Assembly (NCBI GenBank): GCA_946999645.1
Contig: CAMQDS010000008.1
Coordinates: forward strand, 34,248-98,247
Reading direction: 5' to 3'
From: an uncultured Bacteroidales bacterium
GTDB lineage: Bacteria; Bacteroidota; Bacteroidia; Bacteroidales; UBA932
DNA length: 64,000 nt
The translations under genes and the position numbers were made by a program. The notes beneath the pieces were generated by a model. That model saw only the letters and a list, made by a program, of their open reading frames with translations. It made no database searches and was not told the origin of the DNA. Within the stretch, counting starts at the first letter, position 1, and every line of letters begins with the position of its first letter. Shown here piece after piece: positions 55,324 to 63,736 of this stretch.

Positions 55324-56592
55324 TTAAAGGGAGACCTGATTTTTGTTTATCAGTCTGTTTTCGAAGGTTATGCATCTGTCAATTCGTCCTCTATAGAGGT
55401 TGAAAGCGTTGAGTCTGCCGCTTTTCTTGATGGTATGTCCGCTGGCAAGCATTTCTATCTCTTCTTGCGTGTACAGCCGCCTGTTTATCATCGCCCGCAC
55501 TGAAGAGCAGGACAAAAGAAGCACTTTGGAGTGGTCCTCAGGATCAACCTGAATGCAATATCCTTGACGTTTCTCTGTCCCGTCAATCAGTTCGATCTTG
55601 CCTTCATATCGCCCGGTCCGTTGCAGTTGTTTTTGCATCAGTTGCGGATCTGGAGCGTTTTCGAGAAGCCAATCCATGCCTTTTCTTATCGGTATGATCG
55701 ATTCTAAAATGTCATCAATCTTCTTTATTCCTTCGGTGTCGCTTTTGACTTCTGGTATTATATATGTTCCACCATGTTTAGGGTCATCGTTGATGAGTGC
55801 CTCACAGTCGAAGATGATAACCTTCCCCGACTTTGTTTGGATGGCATTCAAGTCGTGGATATCATAGAGCATCACATTGTTTTCAGGGTTGGTGAAGCAG
55901 AAGATTTTTGAGCCTTCCGGTATATGATAGCCACGATAAAGAAGTGACTCTCTGACGATGTTTGCTTCGACAGGCTCCCGACCTTGTATGAGGGATTGTT
56001 TAACGATGACAGAAAAGCCAGCTGAGTCTTGAAATTCGTCCTTGATACCGAAGCCCTGTATTTCCATTTTGCATTCTGGGAAAATGGCGTTATGGATTGA
56101 TATCCTGTCAAGGAGTTTTTCAAAAGAGCCGTAGTGATTGTAGTCAATCACTTTGAATACGTTTTTGCCGTCATAATAGACATTTGCTTCGCTTCCGCTT
56201 GTTTTGAATGTTTTTCCCTTGTCAAGGAGTGATCGGTCAGCATAGTCTTCCCAGCAGCCGTCTTTTTCGGCCCAAGTGCCGATTATTTCTTGGATTTTTG
56301 TATACCCCGAAGCTCGGATCTCTTGCGATTCTCCTCTATCTGCTGCGTGAACTGCTCTTGCGATAGCGGATGCTTGGACATTTCTTCTACCTCCTTTATG
56401 CATTCCTGAGTGTACTTCGGGAGGTAGCCTTTTAATGAGCGTATAGCCATTTTGTTCAAAATTATTAATGAGATTGAGATGATACATCATCTTCAGGTCC
56501 ACTGACTCGGAAGCAGCTTTCTTGTCAGAGAGATGCTGTGAGAGCCAGGCGACGGCATTTTCGTCGCGAAGATATGGACTTAAATCAATCAT
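55324..56592 (-). CDS. stand-alone kinase-like protein related to polyvalent-protein kinase domains
   Basis: 422 aa, no signal peptide. The middle region (about 130-285) follows the kinase-like domain known from polyvalent proteins of conjugative elements. Visible are GSEANVYYDGKNVFKVID (about 131-148; nucleotide loop and Lys), LLDRISIHNAIFPECKMEIQGF, VIVKQSLIQGREP, then YDIHDLNAI (HxD..N catalytic-loop-like) and VIIFDCEAL (DFG-like Asp). The C-terminus (about 335-420, YTQEEIEMLASGHTIKKSGRLNAFNLY) resembles the small domains that follow in such multi-domain proteins. The family is usually part of very large mobile-element proteins; here it is free-standing. The function is unknown; a toxin or regulatory kinase is possible. 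Confidence 0.6.
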   Translation of the reverse strand: MIDLSPYLRDENAVAWLSQHLSDKKAASESVDLKMMYHLNLINNFEQNGYTLIKRLPPEVHSGMHKGGRRNVQASAIARAVHAADRGESQEIRASGYTKIQEIIGTWAEKDGCWEDYADRSLLDKGKTFKTSGSEANVYYDGKNVFKVIDYNHYGSFEKLLDRISIHNAIFPECKMEIQGFGIKDEFQDSAGFSVIVKQSLIQGREPVEANIVRESLLYRGYHIPEGSKIFCFTNPENNVMLYDIHDLNAIQTKSGKVIIFDCEALINDDPKHGGTYIIPEVKSDTEGIKKIDDILESIIPIRKGMDWLLENAPDPQLMQKQLQRTGRYEGKIELIDGTEKRQGYCIQVDPEDHSKVLLLSCSSVRAMINRRLYTQEEIEMLASGHTIKKSGRLNAFNLYRGRIDRCITFENRLINKNQVSL

Positions 56593-56672
56593 AGTGTTAC
56601 AAAGTTAATTTTTTCTTCTTGTTTGTCAAACTTATAGTTGCGGAATGAACTATACCGTTAAGTATTTTTATA

Positions 56673-56680
56673 TATCTTTG
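56673..56680 (+). promoter_or_regulatory. candidate -7 box of the DUF3575 gene
   Basis: TATCTTTG, 47 bp before the start codon. No matching -33 seen. Confidence 0.4.
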
Positions 56681-56727
56681 TAAGACCATCATAAACCATA
56701 CTCGTATAGAGGTAATATAATATAGAA

Positions 56728-57342
56728 ATGGATAAACTAAAATTGAAAGGAAAAATCATAATTTGTACTATCTTATTGATAATAAATATGATTCCTTTAT
56801 CAGCACAAAAGACAGGAATAAAGACCAATGTACTATATTTGGCAACGACAACACTAAATACAGGACTTGACTTTAAATTTTCCGAGCATTGGAGTGGTTC
56901 TATAATGGCAGGATATAATCCATGGTTATTTTCAGGTGGAAATACTAAATTGTCTACTGGAGAAGTGACATCTGCAAATCGAAAAGCGCTGCATATTTTG
57001 GTTATGCCGGAAGTAAGATGGTGGCCGCATAAAACATTCGAACGTCACTCATTTGGTTTACATACAATTTATTCCACCTACAATATATCTGGGTTGCCAT
57101 ATCCAAAAGCATTACAAAATTCAAGATATAGGGGAAATCTATATGGTTTAGGTATTTCTTGGGGCTATCAGTGGTCAATAGGTAAACGTTGGGGAATTGA
57201 ATGTGCCATAGGCGCAGGATACTTATGGACTTGCTATAACAAATACGAAGCAGGTGCTTGTGGAGAACCGCAAGGCAAAGGACATCATGGTTTTATTGCT
57301 CCTACAAAATTGGCACTCAATATTGTATATTATTTAAACTAA
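56728..57342 (+). CDS. DUF3575 exported protein
   Basis: 204 aa with an N-terminal signal peptide (IIICTILLIINMIPLSA-QK). The mature protein shows GIKTNVLYLATTTLNTGLDFKFSEHWSGSIMAGYNPW, RKALHILVMPEVRWWPHKTFERHSFGLH and GISWGYQWSIGKRWGIECAIGAGY, the standard DUF3575 pattern. Members are predicted outer-membrane barrels and often occur beside fimbrillin-type pilus genes, but no fimbrial genes are visible here. Monocistronic, ending before a bidirectional terminator. Confidence 0.85.
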   Translation: MDKLKLKGKIIICTILLIINMIPLSAQKTGIKTNVLYLATTTLNTGLDFKFSEHWSGSIMAGYNPWLFSGGNTKLSTGEVTSANRKALHILVMPEVRWWPHKTFERHSFGLHTIYSTYNISGLPYPKALQNSRYRGNLYGLGISWGYQWSIGKRWGIECAIGAGYLWTCYNKYEAGACGEPQGKGHHGFIAPTKLALNIVYYLN

Positions 57343-57380
57343 TGATTAATAAGGTCTAACATCATAGGTATATAAATAGA

Positions 57381-57404
57381 GGGGGCTGCTTTTCAACAGT
57401 CCCC
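57381..57404. terminator. bidirectional terminator
   Basis: GGGGGCTG and CAGTCCCC form a stem with one mismatch around an eight-base loop, between the convergent DUF3575 and S9 peptidase genes. Confidence 0.75.
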
Positions 57405-57436
57405 ACTATTATTACATACAGCAATTATTTTGCTGA

Positions 57437-60334
57437 TTATTTTGCTGGTTCAAATCCAAAATATTCACCTTTTCTGTCTGTAGGTACTCCTGTCTTCATC
57501 CAAGCAGGCAGTGGAGCCCCCATTAAGTAGTAATCAAAGAATTGCTGCAACCTACGAGACAAATCTTTACAATTACGTCTGTGCAGAAGATTATGAGCCT
57601 CTCCATTATACTCAAGCATCCAAACAGGTTTACCGAGCCTACGCATATCTGAGAAAATTTCTATTCCTTGATACCATGGCACAGCGCCATCGGCATCATT
57701 GTGCATTATAAGCAGAGGAGTCTTAACTTTATCAAGATGAAAAACAGGTGAATTTTCTAAATAAAGTGGCAAGCCACCTTTTTCCCACATATGCTTACCT
57801 ATACGACTTTGTCCACATTCGTACTGCCCTGCACGCACTATACCAGAACCCCAACGTATGCCACCATATGCCGAAGTCATATTTCCAACTGGAGCACCAG
57901 CTCCCGCTGCTTTGAACTTATCAGTACGTGTCACAAGATAGGCTGTCTGATATCCGCCCCAACTCTGCCCTTGAATTGCCATACGTGTACTATCTGCAAA
58001 TGAATAATTACGGCACAAAGCCTCAGCACCAGAAACAATACAATTATAAGCACTTTCACCTGGATGTCCCACTTTATATACAACATCAGGAATAAAACAT
58101 ATATATCCCCTACTGGTATAAAAAGGTATATTTACAATGGAACGTGATGGTGCAGGTGTGCGATATTCATATAAAGATGGTGAATTTCTTTCATAAAAAT
58201 AAATCATTACAGGCAACTTTTCATTCGGCTTTATATCATCTGGAACAAAAACAAGCCCTTTAAGTGGAGTTCCGTCATAGGCCTTCCACTTAAACAATTC
58301 TGCCCTTCCCCATCTATAATCTGACATTTGAGGATTGATTGAGGATAATTTTACAGCCTTATCAAAGCCTTTATCGGTGAAATACAAATCATTAGAATTG
58401 CGGAAATTACCTTTTATAAAAATAATTCTATCACTTGTCCTTGCCCTTGTTACAGTATGGAATGACACTGTATCCTGAAAATATGTCAAAGATTTAGGAC
58501 GTAATAGATTGATATAGCCTATTCCGTTTCTCATATCGTTTTCGTTGAAGAGACGTAAATAAAGTTTTTTCTCAGATGAAATAGTAACTCTGAAATTAGA
58601 CTTTACTTCATTGGAAGAAAGCCGTTTAAATGGTACTATATCCATTGTCCTAAAACGAATCTTGTTATTACGACCTTCAAAAGACGTAATATTGACGGCT
58701 GTCTTACCATCTGGACTAAATTTCCATACATCATACCTATCAGGAATAAGCACATACTTATCGCCTTCCGCCCAAAGAGGAAAAGTGGAATATGGGCCAG
58801 GTGCCATAGGTACGTCATTATCTTCATCGTAAAAAGCAAATCCTATCTTTTCTGTAAGATTGACTGTTTCTCCTGTAGCCACATTATAAGTATAAAAATT
58901 CCTGTCATCCAAGTTATACCATATAAGGTATTTTCCAGCAGGTGATACCTTTACTATTGCATTAAGGCTATCTACTATATGACGTCTTGAACCATCATTA
59001 AGTGACACCAATGACAAATCCGCAAGGTTATTATATTTCCACATAGAAAATCTCACATATTTTCCAGGATTTGAAGACAAAGCCCACTCACCTTCTCCAG
59101 CTTTAAGTTTTGTTATTTCATCTTCAAATGAAGTAGTAAGAGGTATGAGGTTTTCATTTTTTCCAAGATTGATAACACAAGGATAAGTCTTTGTTAATGT
59201 AGTACTTAACATTTTCTTTTGTTGTGGCGGAGTATAAGATGCATCCCAGTTCCATATATCAAGGCCCGCTGTTTCAAAATCCACTATAGAAGTGTCTTTA
59301 GGAGGTCTTATAGGAGCTGCTCCGATGAATATACGGCTGCCGCTAACATTAAAGTAAGGTTCACTATTCTCATTGAGTGTCCAATTATCTGTACCCCTTA
59401 CAGTTGTTCCCTGAGCTACAAGTTCCCTTCCTTTGTTCCAAGTCCCATATATTATGCCTTTCCCAACTTTTTTATCAGCATTTTTAGATGCAATGAATAG
59501 GGCAAATCTTTTGTTTCCAGTTTTATTAGTATCATTTGACGAGGTATAAGTCAGCATACGGCAGTCTTCTGAAAAAACAGGTCTTCCATATACTTTTGCT
59601 CCAGAAGCAACAGTATCTCTACAAAGTTTTTCATCCCTAATTTTTAAGACAATCAGAGCAGCTAATGAAGTACTATCTTTTTTATCCTTTTCAGTAGTAA
59701 TTGCAATTTCATTTCCTTTTCTGTTAAATAAATATTTATTTACATTGAAAAGTGTATCATATTTTTGAGTTTGAGGACGGTAAATAATAAGTCCTTTTTT
59801 GCTTTTACTCTTTACAGAAGATTTTTTTGCTGTTGTATCTTTCTGTTTCCATTCTGACTTATAAGCAATTATCTTTCTATCATCCAAGCCTGTAGCAAAG
59901 GAAATAAGATTTGGAATTTTTCTTAGTTCCATAGTGGCAAGATTTAAAACTCCTAAAGTATCAGGGGTCATATCAGCTTTTTTGACTTTCTTTATTTTCT
60001 CACGTCTTGTTTTTGCAAACTCTGGGGAAATACGACAATACAAAAAACTTCCATCCGGATCTATAGACACATCAGTACCTCTCGGTATGATAAGTTCTCT
60101 TATTCGTGCCTTTTTCTTTACTGGTACGGAATTACGAATTATAAGTTTAGTATCTCCTTCTTGTGGGGCAATTTGATATGCAATAATATTTCCATCATCT
60201 GACATTCCAACATATGCTATTTTTTCCCACTTATCGTAGACATCATGGTCTAACGGTTTTTTCCTTGCCAAAAGTGAAGTCGGGATTAACATTCCTACCG
60301 ACACAACGAGGCTTGCTGCAATTTTTAATTTCAT
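57437..60334 (-). CDS. S9-family prolyl oligopeptidase-like serine peptidase
   Basis: About 965 aa from the Met at 60,334, where a regular signal peptide begins (KLKIAASLVVSVGMLIPTSLLA); the frame is open 84 bp further upstream without support. An N-terminal beta-propeller-like region (about 30-680) precedes the alpha/beta-hydrolase domain. The Ser nucleophile is in GQSWGGYQT (about 810), the Asp in HNDADGAVPW (about 890) and the His in NGEAHNLLHRRN (about 920). It is a periplasmic exopeptidase or oligopeptidase. A TAAATTTG box lies just upstream at 60,362-60,369. Confidence 0.9.
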   Translation of the reverse strand: MKLKIAASLVVSVGMLIPTSLLARKKPLDHDVYDKWEKIAYVGMSDDGNIIAYQIAPQEGDTKLIIRNSVPVKKKARIRELIIPRGTDVSIDPDGSFLYCRISPEFAKTRREKIKKVKKADMTPDTLGVLNLATMELRKIPNLISFATGLDDRKIIAYKSEWKQKDTTAKKSSVKSKSKKGLIIYRPQTQKYDTLFNVNKYLFNRKGNEIAITTEKDKKDSTSLAALIVLKIRDEKLCRDTVASGAKVYGRPVFSEDCRMLTYTSSNDTNKTGNKRFALFIASKNADKKVGKGIIYGTWNKGRELVAQGTTVRGTDNWTLNENSEPYFNVSGSRIFIGAAPIRPPKDTSIVDFETAGLDIWNWDASYTPPQQKKMLSTTLTKTYPCVINLGKNENLIPLTTSFEDEITKLKAGEGEWALSSNPGKYVRFSMWKYNNLADLSLVSLNDGSRRHIVDSLNAIVKVSPAGKYLIWYNLDDRNFYTYNVATGETVNLTEKIGFAFYDEDNDVPMAPGPYSTFPLWAEGDKYVLIPDRYDVWKFSPDGKTAVNITSFEGRNNKIRFRTMDIVPFKRLSSNEVKSNFRVTISSEKKLYLRLFNENDMRNGIGYINLLRPKSLTYFQDTVSFHTVTRARTSDRIIFIKGNFRNSNDLYFTDKGFDKAVKLSSINPQMSDYRWGRAELFKWKAYDGTPLKGLVFVPDDIKPNEKLPVMIYFYERNSPSLYEYRTPAPSRSIVNIPFYTSRGYICFIPDVVYKVGHPGESAYNCIVSGAEALCRNYSFADSTRMAIQGQSWGGYQTAYLVTRTDKFKAAGAGAPVGNMTSAYGGIRWGSGIVRAGQYECGQSRIGKHMWEKGGLPLYLENSPVFHLDKVKTPLLIMHNDADGAVPWYQGIEIFSDMRRLGKPVWMLEYNGEAHNLLHRRNCKDLSRRLQQFFDYYLMGAPLPAWMKTGVPTDRKGEYFGFEPAK

Positions 60335-60361
60335 TTGTGTAAAAGTTTTACTCAATTTTAA

Positions 60362-60369
60362 CAAATTTA
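60362..60369 (-). promoter_or_regulatory. candidate -7 box of the S9 peptidase gene
   Basis: TAAATTTG on the minus strand, 27 bp before the start codon; the -33 position lacks a clear TTTG. Confidence 0.5.
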
Positions 60370-60464
60370 ATAATTCCTGAATAATTATCAGCAGCCTAAC
60401 CACATTCTTTCCCCGCAACTCAATCTCCCTCGGCAGCCCCTGAAGAAGGTGCAGATTAGTAAAA

Positions 60465-60495
60465 AAAAGAGTTCGGTATCATACCGAACTCTTTT
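60465..60495. terminator. perfect bidirectional hairpin terminator
   Basis: Arms of 15 bp (AAAAGAGTTCGGTAT and its exact complement) around one central base. It ends the pseudogene transcript and separates it from the S9 peptidase promoter. Confidence 0.9.
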
Positions 60496-60510
60496 CTTTT
60501 AAATTAAGTA

Positions 60511-61397
60511 TTACTTAGTCCATTCTCTACGTTTAGAATACTGATGCTATTTTCCTTAGATTTTGTATTATAGGGTTGCATCAATCCCCGATGTAGTATG
60601 AACATTCACCTCATCGATGTCCGTATCGCAGGCAATCGTAAACGGCATTTCGTTGCTTTTATTGTATCTTTTAGGTAGATTATGTCCTATATAACAATCT
60701 CTATCGGATCTGCCTCTATCGGATCTGCAGGCACGACTGCCCATTTTCCGAACTCGAAAGTGATCGCCACTTCGCATTCCTTGCGTCCGTCAGAAAACAC
60801 AAGTATCCCTTCAATCTTTTTTACCTCCTTAATTGAAGTACTGAAAGTGATTTCCCCCTTTGAATTCTTCTCGTCAAAGTTGTAAGAGAGTTTAAGTCCC
60901 GGTATTTCGTTTTTAAGTCTTACATTCACTCTACCATCCGCATTTATGACAGAGTATCTAATTATCTCTGTTTCTCCTGTAGAAATTGAAATCTTATCGC
61001 TTTCAGTAACGACAGAGAAAGGTGTCCTATCAGTAAGGAGATTTATAGTCAAATTTTTAGTTATAGTGTTTTTACTATCCTTGAATAGCACCTTCACTTC
61101 TACGGATTCTTGTTTATCTATCGATGATTTAAATTTCAGTTTGCCGCTTTGCTTATCGATACGGATGTCCTCAAATAATACACCATTTGGAAGACCAGTA
61201 ACGCTTACATTAAGTTTTCCATCTGCATCTGTAAAGGTATAGTTCACTGTTGCAGTTTCTTCATAGCCAAGTTCGACTTTTTGTGAAGAAATATTAACAG
61301 ACAAAGGCTTTTCTTCTATTTCCTTTTTGCAAGAACCTAAAAATATCGATACAAGAAGAAAGGATAAAAAGGTTAGTTTTTCAATGATGTGCTTCAT
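60511..61397 (-). pseudogene. decayed paralogue of the LRR lipoprotein at 3,397-5,385
   Basis: From 61,397 the frame encodes 236 aa closely matching the N-terminal third of the other protein: lipobox GSC, SVNISSQKVELGYEETATVNYTFTDADGKL, and the following beta domains. At about 60,690-60,720 there is a 15-bp tandem duplication (repeated EADPI) followed by a frameshift. The homologous sequence then continues in another frame (SNEMPFTIACDTDIDEV...) to a stop at 60,568. The next match is the last codons (EWTK) with stop and 3' flank at 60,511-60,531. So about 1.1-1.2 kb, including all leucine-rich repeats, has been deleted. The 236-aa product could still be made as a short lipoprotein. Confidence 0.8.
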
Positions 61398-61487
61398 ATT
61401 GTTTTATGTTAATTTATTGTTTTAAGTTAATTTATTATTTTATGTTTCTCTATTGTTTTAAGTATTATATTATTATTTTATAAGTCG
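61398..61487. repeat. 18-bp degenerate tandem repeat
   Basis: About five consecutive 18-base units of the form ATTGTTTTAWGTTAATTT, starting immediately before the pseudogene ATG and running into the last codons of the BRO-N/Fic gene. The first two units differ by one base; later ones drift. Confidence 0.75.
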
Positions 61488-62374
61488 TTCTGTTCGTAAT
61501 AATATGAATAGTTGATTCCTTTCATGAACATTTCCCTGTCATCGATTCTGGACGTAAGGACAGGCTCAACTAAAGACTTGATATGCCTGCTGTCCGCAAT
61601 GCTCTCGCACATTGCGGTAAGATATTCGTTCTTATCTATCTGACTCCAGTCAACGCACTTCTTGAGGCTCTTTTTTAGTATCAGGTCAAGCCAGATTCGC
61701 GTGCTTCGGCCGTTGCCTTCCATAAACGGATGAGCTACGTTCATCTCGACGTACTTGTTCATTATCTCGTCAAAAGTTTTCTGTGGCATTTTCTCTATTG
61801 ACTGCAGCGTTTCTGGTAAATACATGCAGTTTGCGAATGAGAATCCTCCCTTTGAGATGTTTTTTGTCCGTATCTGTCCTGCGAAGTCGTACAGCCCAGC
61901 AAAAAGATAGGCGTGAATCTGTTGCAGGTTCTTTATCGTTCCGGGATTGGAATCTGTCAGAAGCCCGCTCCCGAAGAGTTGATAGGCTCTTTTCTTGCTT
62001 TGCCCGTCAATTGTGTTGTCGCTGTAGGTGAACCAGTCAAGAAAGACTTTGGACTTATCGTTTGGTATCGCTTTTGCCAGTTGTACTGTACCTTTCCCGT
62101 CCAGCATGTCTGTCAGTCTCATTTTCAGGTCCAGTGATTGCAGTTTGAAACGGTTAGTAGCACTAACCAGTTCATTTTGCTCTTTCTTGAGTTTATTTTT
62201 GAGATACTTCCAGTAGTTACGTGTCTTCTCGTAGTCCTCCTGTCCGTTAATCGCTGCAATAATATCCAAAACGGAAAACCACCATTTGTCGTTTTCTTCA
62301 TCCCATAGTGCTCGAACTTTTTTATCATTGAAGAAGCGTATTGATATCTTATGCTGATTTTCTTTCCCACTCAT
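61478..62374 (-). CDS. BRO-N domain fused to Fic domain
   Basis: About 298 aa from the Met at 62,374. An upstream in-frame Met at 62,473 would add a Lys-rich, low-complexity tail overlapping the micro-ORF module and is less likely. The N-terminus (about 10-85, KVRALWDEENDKWWFSVLDIIAAINGQ...ATNRFKLQSLDLKMRLTDMLD) resembles the BRO/phage antirepressor N-domain, usually DNA-binding. The Fic core follows, with pre-motif DFAGQIRTKNISKGGFSFAN and catalytic HPFMEGNGRSTR (about 217-228), complete with His and Asn-Gly-Arg. No S-xxx-E-G inhibitory motif was found. It is a candidate toxin or regulator of accessory type. Confidence 0.82.
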   Translation of the reverse strand: MSGKENQHKISIRFFNDKKVRALWDEENDKWWFSVLDIIAAINGQEDYEKTRNYWKYLKNKLKKEQNELVSATNRFKLQSLDLKMRLTDMLDGKGTVQLAKAIPNDKSKVFLDWFTYSDNTIDGQSKKRAYQLFGSGLLTDSNPGTIKNLQQIHAYLFAGLYDFAGQIRTKNISKGGFSFANCMYLPETLQSIEKMPQKTFDEIMNKYVEMNVAHPFMEGNGRSTRIWLDLILKKSLKKCVDWSQIDKNEYLTAMCESIADSRHIKSLVEPVLTSRIDDREMFMKGINYSYYYEQNDL

Positions 62375-62429
62375 AATCTGATTGTTCCATAGTTTTTCAA
62401 AGATACGAATTATTTGCCTTATTGTTTTC

Positions 62430-62583
62430 TTATTCGGTTTTCGGCATTTGTTCTTTCCCGACTTTGGTTTCACCGTGTGTCGGAAGCTCCCAATCCGCGA
62501 CTAAATATTTTTTCTTTTTTCATAATATTGAATTTTAAATTGTTTTCCATTTTTATTCAGGCGGTAGCACTGCTCCGCCTGAA
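62430..62583 (-). repeat. upstream hairpin/micro-ORF module, copy 1 (before BRO-N/Fic)
   Basis: Hairpin at 62,556-62,583 (arms TTCAGGCGG / CCGCCTGAA with inner AGCA-C-TGCT), then a micro-ORF start ATG at 62,523. An extra A in its A-tract puts KYLVADWELPTHGETKV out of frame with the ATG; that frame ends at 62,430. Homologous to 63,662-63,797 in the same orientation and the same distance from the next gene. Confidence 0.7.
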
Positions 62584-62620
62584 CTTGCAAGAGAAAAACG
62601 CCCTACGAGGCAAAGAAAAA

Positions 62621-62640
62621 GGCCTCCGATGAAGGAGACC
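62621..62640 (-). terminator. terminator behind the AbiEi/AbiEii remnant
   Basis: On the minus strand GGTCTCC and GGAGGCC (one non-Watson-Crick pair) flank a short loop and are followed by TTTTTCTTTG. Confidence 0.75.
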
Positions 62641-62929
62641 ATGAAATTTGTAAAATTTTTTCTTTGGAACGCAGTGCATAATAAGGGGTTAAAGGTAGGA
62701 TTGATATATGGATGTCTTTCGTTTTATTGAACTGATGGTTGTTTCGCTCCTGATCACCGCCTGCATTTTGGATGTTTGTATCTATATATAGATCCAGATC
62801 TTCTGAAAAAATTTATGAGTTTATAGGCTTTGAAGTGGCTATGCCGAAATGATTACTTGATAGATCGATCAGTTCTCTAAACAGTTCCCTGTCTTTATGT
62901 AAGCACGGTATTTTTGTATTCAATATCAT
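62641..62929 (-). pseudogene. eroded AbiEii-type toxin (nucleotidyltransferase) remnant
   Basis: An ATG at 62,929 overlaps the end of the AbiEi gene by 35 bp, the normal antitoxin-toxin arrangement. It opens MILNTKIPCLHKDRELFRE, then LIDLSSNHFGIATS, which matches the start of AbiEii proteins. After KPINS an in-frame stop occurs at 62,813-62,815. Immediately beyond, in the same frame, comes FSEDLDLYID, the AbiEii active-site segment that normally lies about 40 residues further on. The intervening stretch with the GG(T)S nucleotidyltransferase motif is therefore deleted. The frame then runs about 60 codons to the terminator without the usual C-terminal two thirds. Confidence 0.7.
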
Positions 62930-63596
62930 ATTTTGATTTATTGCAGATGTTCAGGATCGGATCTTTCCCGACGGAATGGCTTGTCTTTCCAATCGATTTT
63001 GAGAGCAGGTATCTGGTTCTTGTCGGATAATTTCCAGCCATTCCTATAAGTTTTCTTTGCTTTGAATCTTCCATTCTTCCAATCATTCCCTTCAGGATGC
63101 GGAACAGTTCGTACCCGGTTTTTCCTGACACTTTCTCTATGTTTGTCAGTGCATCAAGTAGTATAGCATCCGACAGGGTGTTCTTGTCTCGCACATATCC
63201 GACGTAGGATTTCATATATCTGAAACGACAGTTTTGAATGCAGAACTCCTTGAACCGGTGCTTACCTGCGAGAGTTACCGTTTGGGCATTCTGTTCAGTC
63301 AGACCCAGCAGATTATATCCATATTGGCCTGATATATGGGCATCAAGCCTCTTTGAGAAATATCTGATTATTTCATCCTTCTCAAGCGGAAGTTCTCCCA
63401 ACCCAAATGAGGAAGTTTCAGGTTTATAGAATACACCTTTGGTCAGACATTTGATTTCTCCTGATTTTTTAAGTTCGCAGAGTATGACCGCAACGTCCCC
63501 CCTATTAAATTCCTCGGAGATGATAGAATCACAATCGAAGATGATTCCATTCCGTAATGCTCTTATTCTTCTTAATATTTCCTGTCTCTTACTCAT
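62895..63596 (-). CDS. AbiEi-type antitoxin / DUF6088 winged-helix protein
   Basis: 233 aa. The N-terminal winged helix (IRALRNGIIFDCDSIISEEFNRGDVAVILCELKKSGEIKCLTKGVFYKP, about 9-57) is the DNA-binding part of type IV AbiEi antitoxins. The following domain contains LGLTEQNAQTVTLAGKHRFKEFCIQN-like sequence, as in DUF6088. AbiEi normally represses its own operon and neutralises the AbiEii nucleotidyltransferase. Here the toxin gene overlapping its 3' end is broken, leaving an orphan antitoxin whose C-terminus and start appear complete. Confidence 0.82.
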   Translation of the reverse strand: MSKRQEILRRIRALRNGIIFDCDSIISEEFNRGDVAVILCELKKSGEIKCLTKGVFYKPETSSFGLGELPLEKDEIIRYFSKRLDAHISGQYGYNLLGLTEQNAQTVTLAGKHRFKEFCIQNCRFRYMKSYVGYVRDKNTLSDAILLDALTNIEKVSGKTGYELFRILKGMIGRMEDSKQRKLIGMAGNYPTRTRYLLSKSIGKTSHSVGKDPILNICNKSKYDIEYKNTVLT

Positions 63597-63661
63597 ACCA
63601 TAAATATAATAATAATTATATTCTTTTTATTATAAAGTTAGAGTAATTTCTATTGGTTTAT

Positions 63662-63736
63662 CTATTTCTTCCTTACTTTCGTGTCACCGTGAATCGGGAT
63701 CTCCCAATCCGCGACTAAATATTTTTCCTTTTTCAT
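63662..63736 (-). CDS. 24-codon micro-ORF upstream of abiEi
   Basis: MKKEKYLVADWEIPIHGDTK continues to VRKK-stop. It begins 2 bp after the stop of the frame running through the hairpin (ends NNNKEPIKNQ), suggesting translational coupling, and ends 65 bp before abiEi. The related copy near 62.5 kb conserves the peptide except for a one-base insertion near its start. Conservation of the peptide rather than just the DNA is suggestive, not proven; it could be a leader peptide or the end of a larger lost protein. Confidence 0.45.
   Translation of the reverse strand: MKKEKYLVADWEIPIHGDTKVRKK

Noticed and set aside
61398..61487. CRISPR array
   Set aside because: The 18-bp units are contiguous, AT-rich and without spacers; no cas genes are present anywhere in the window.
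62374..62473. Upstream extension of the BRO-N/Fic protein
   Set aside because: The extra 33 residues are Lys/Arg-rich, overlap the repeated micro-ORF module in another frame and have no homology to the BRO-N start.
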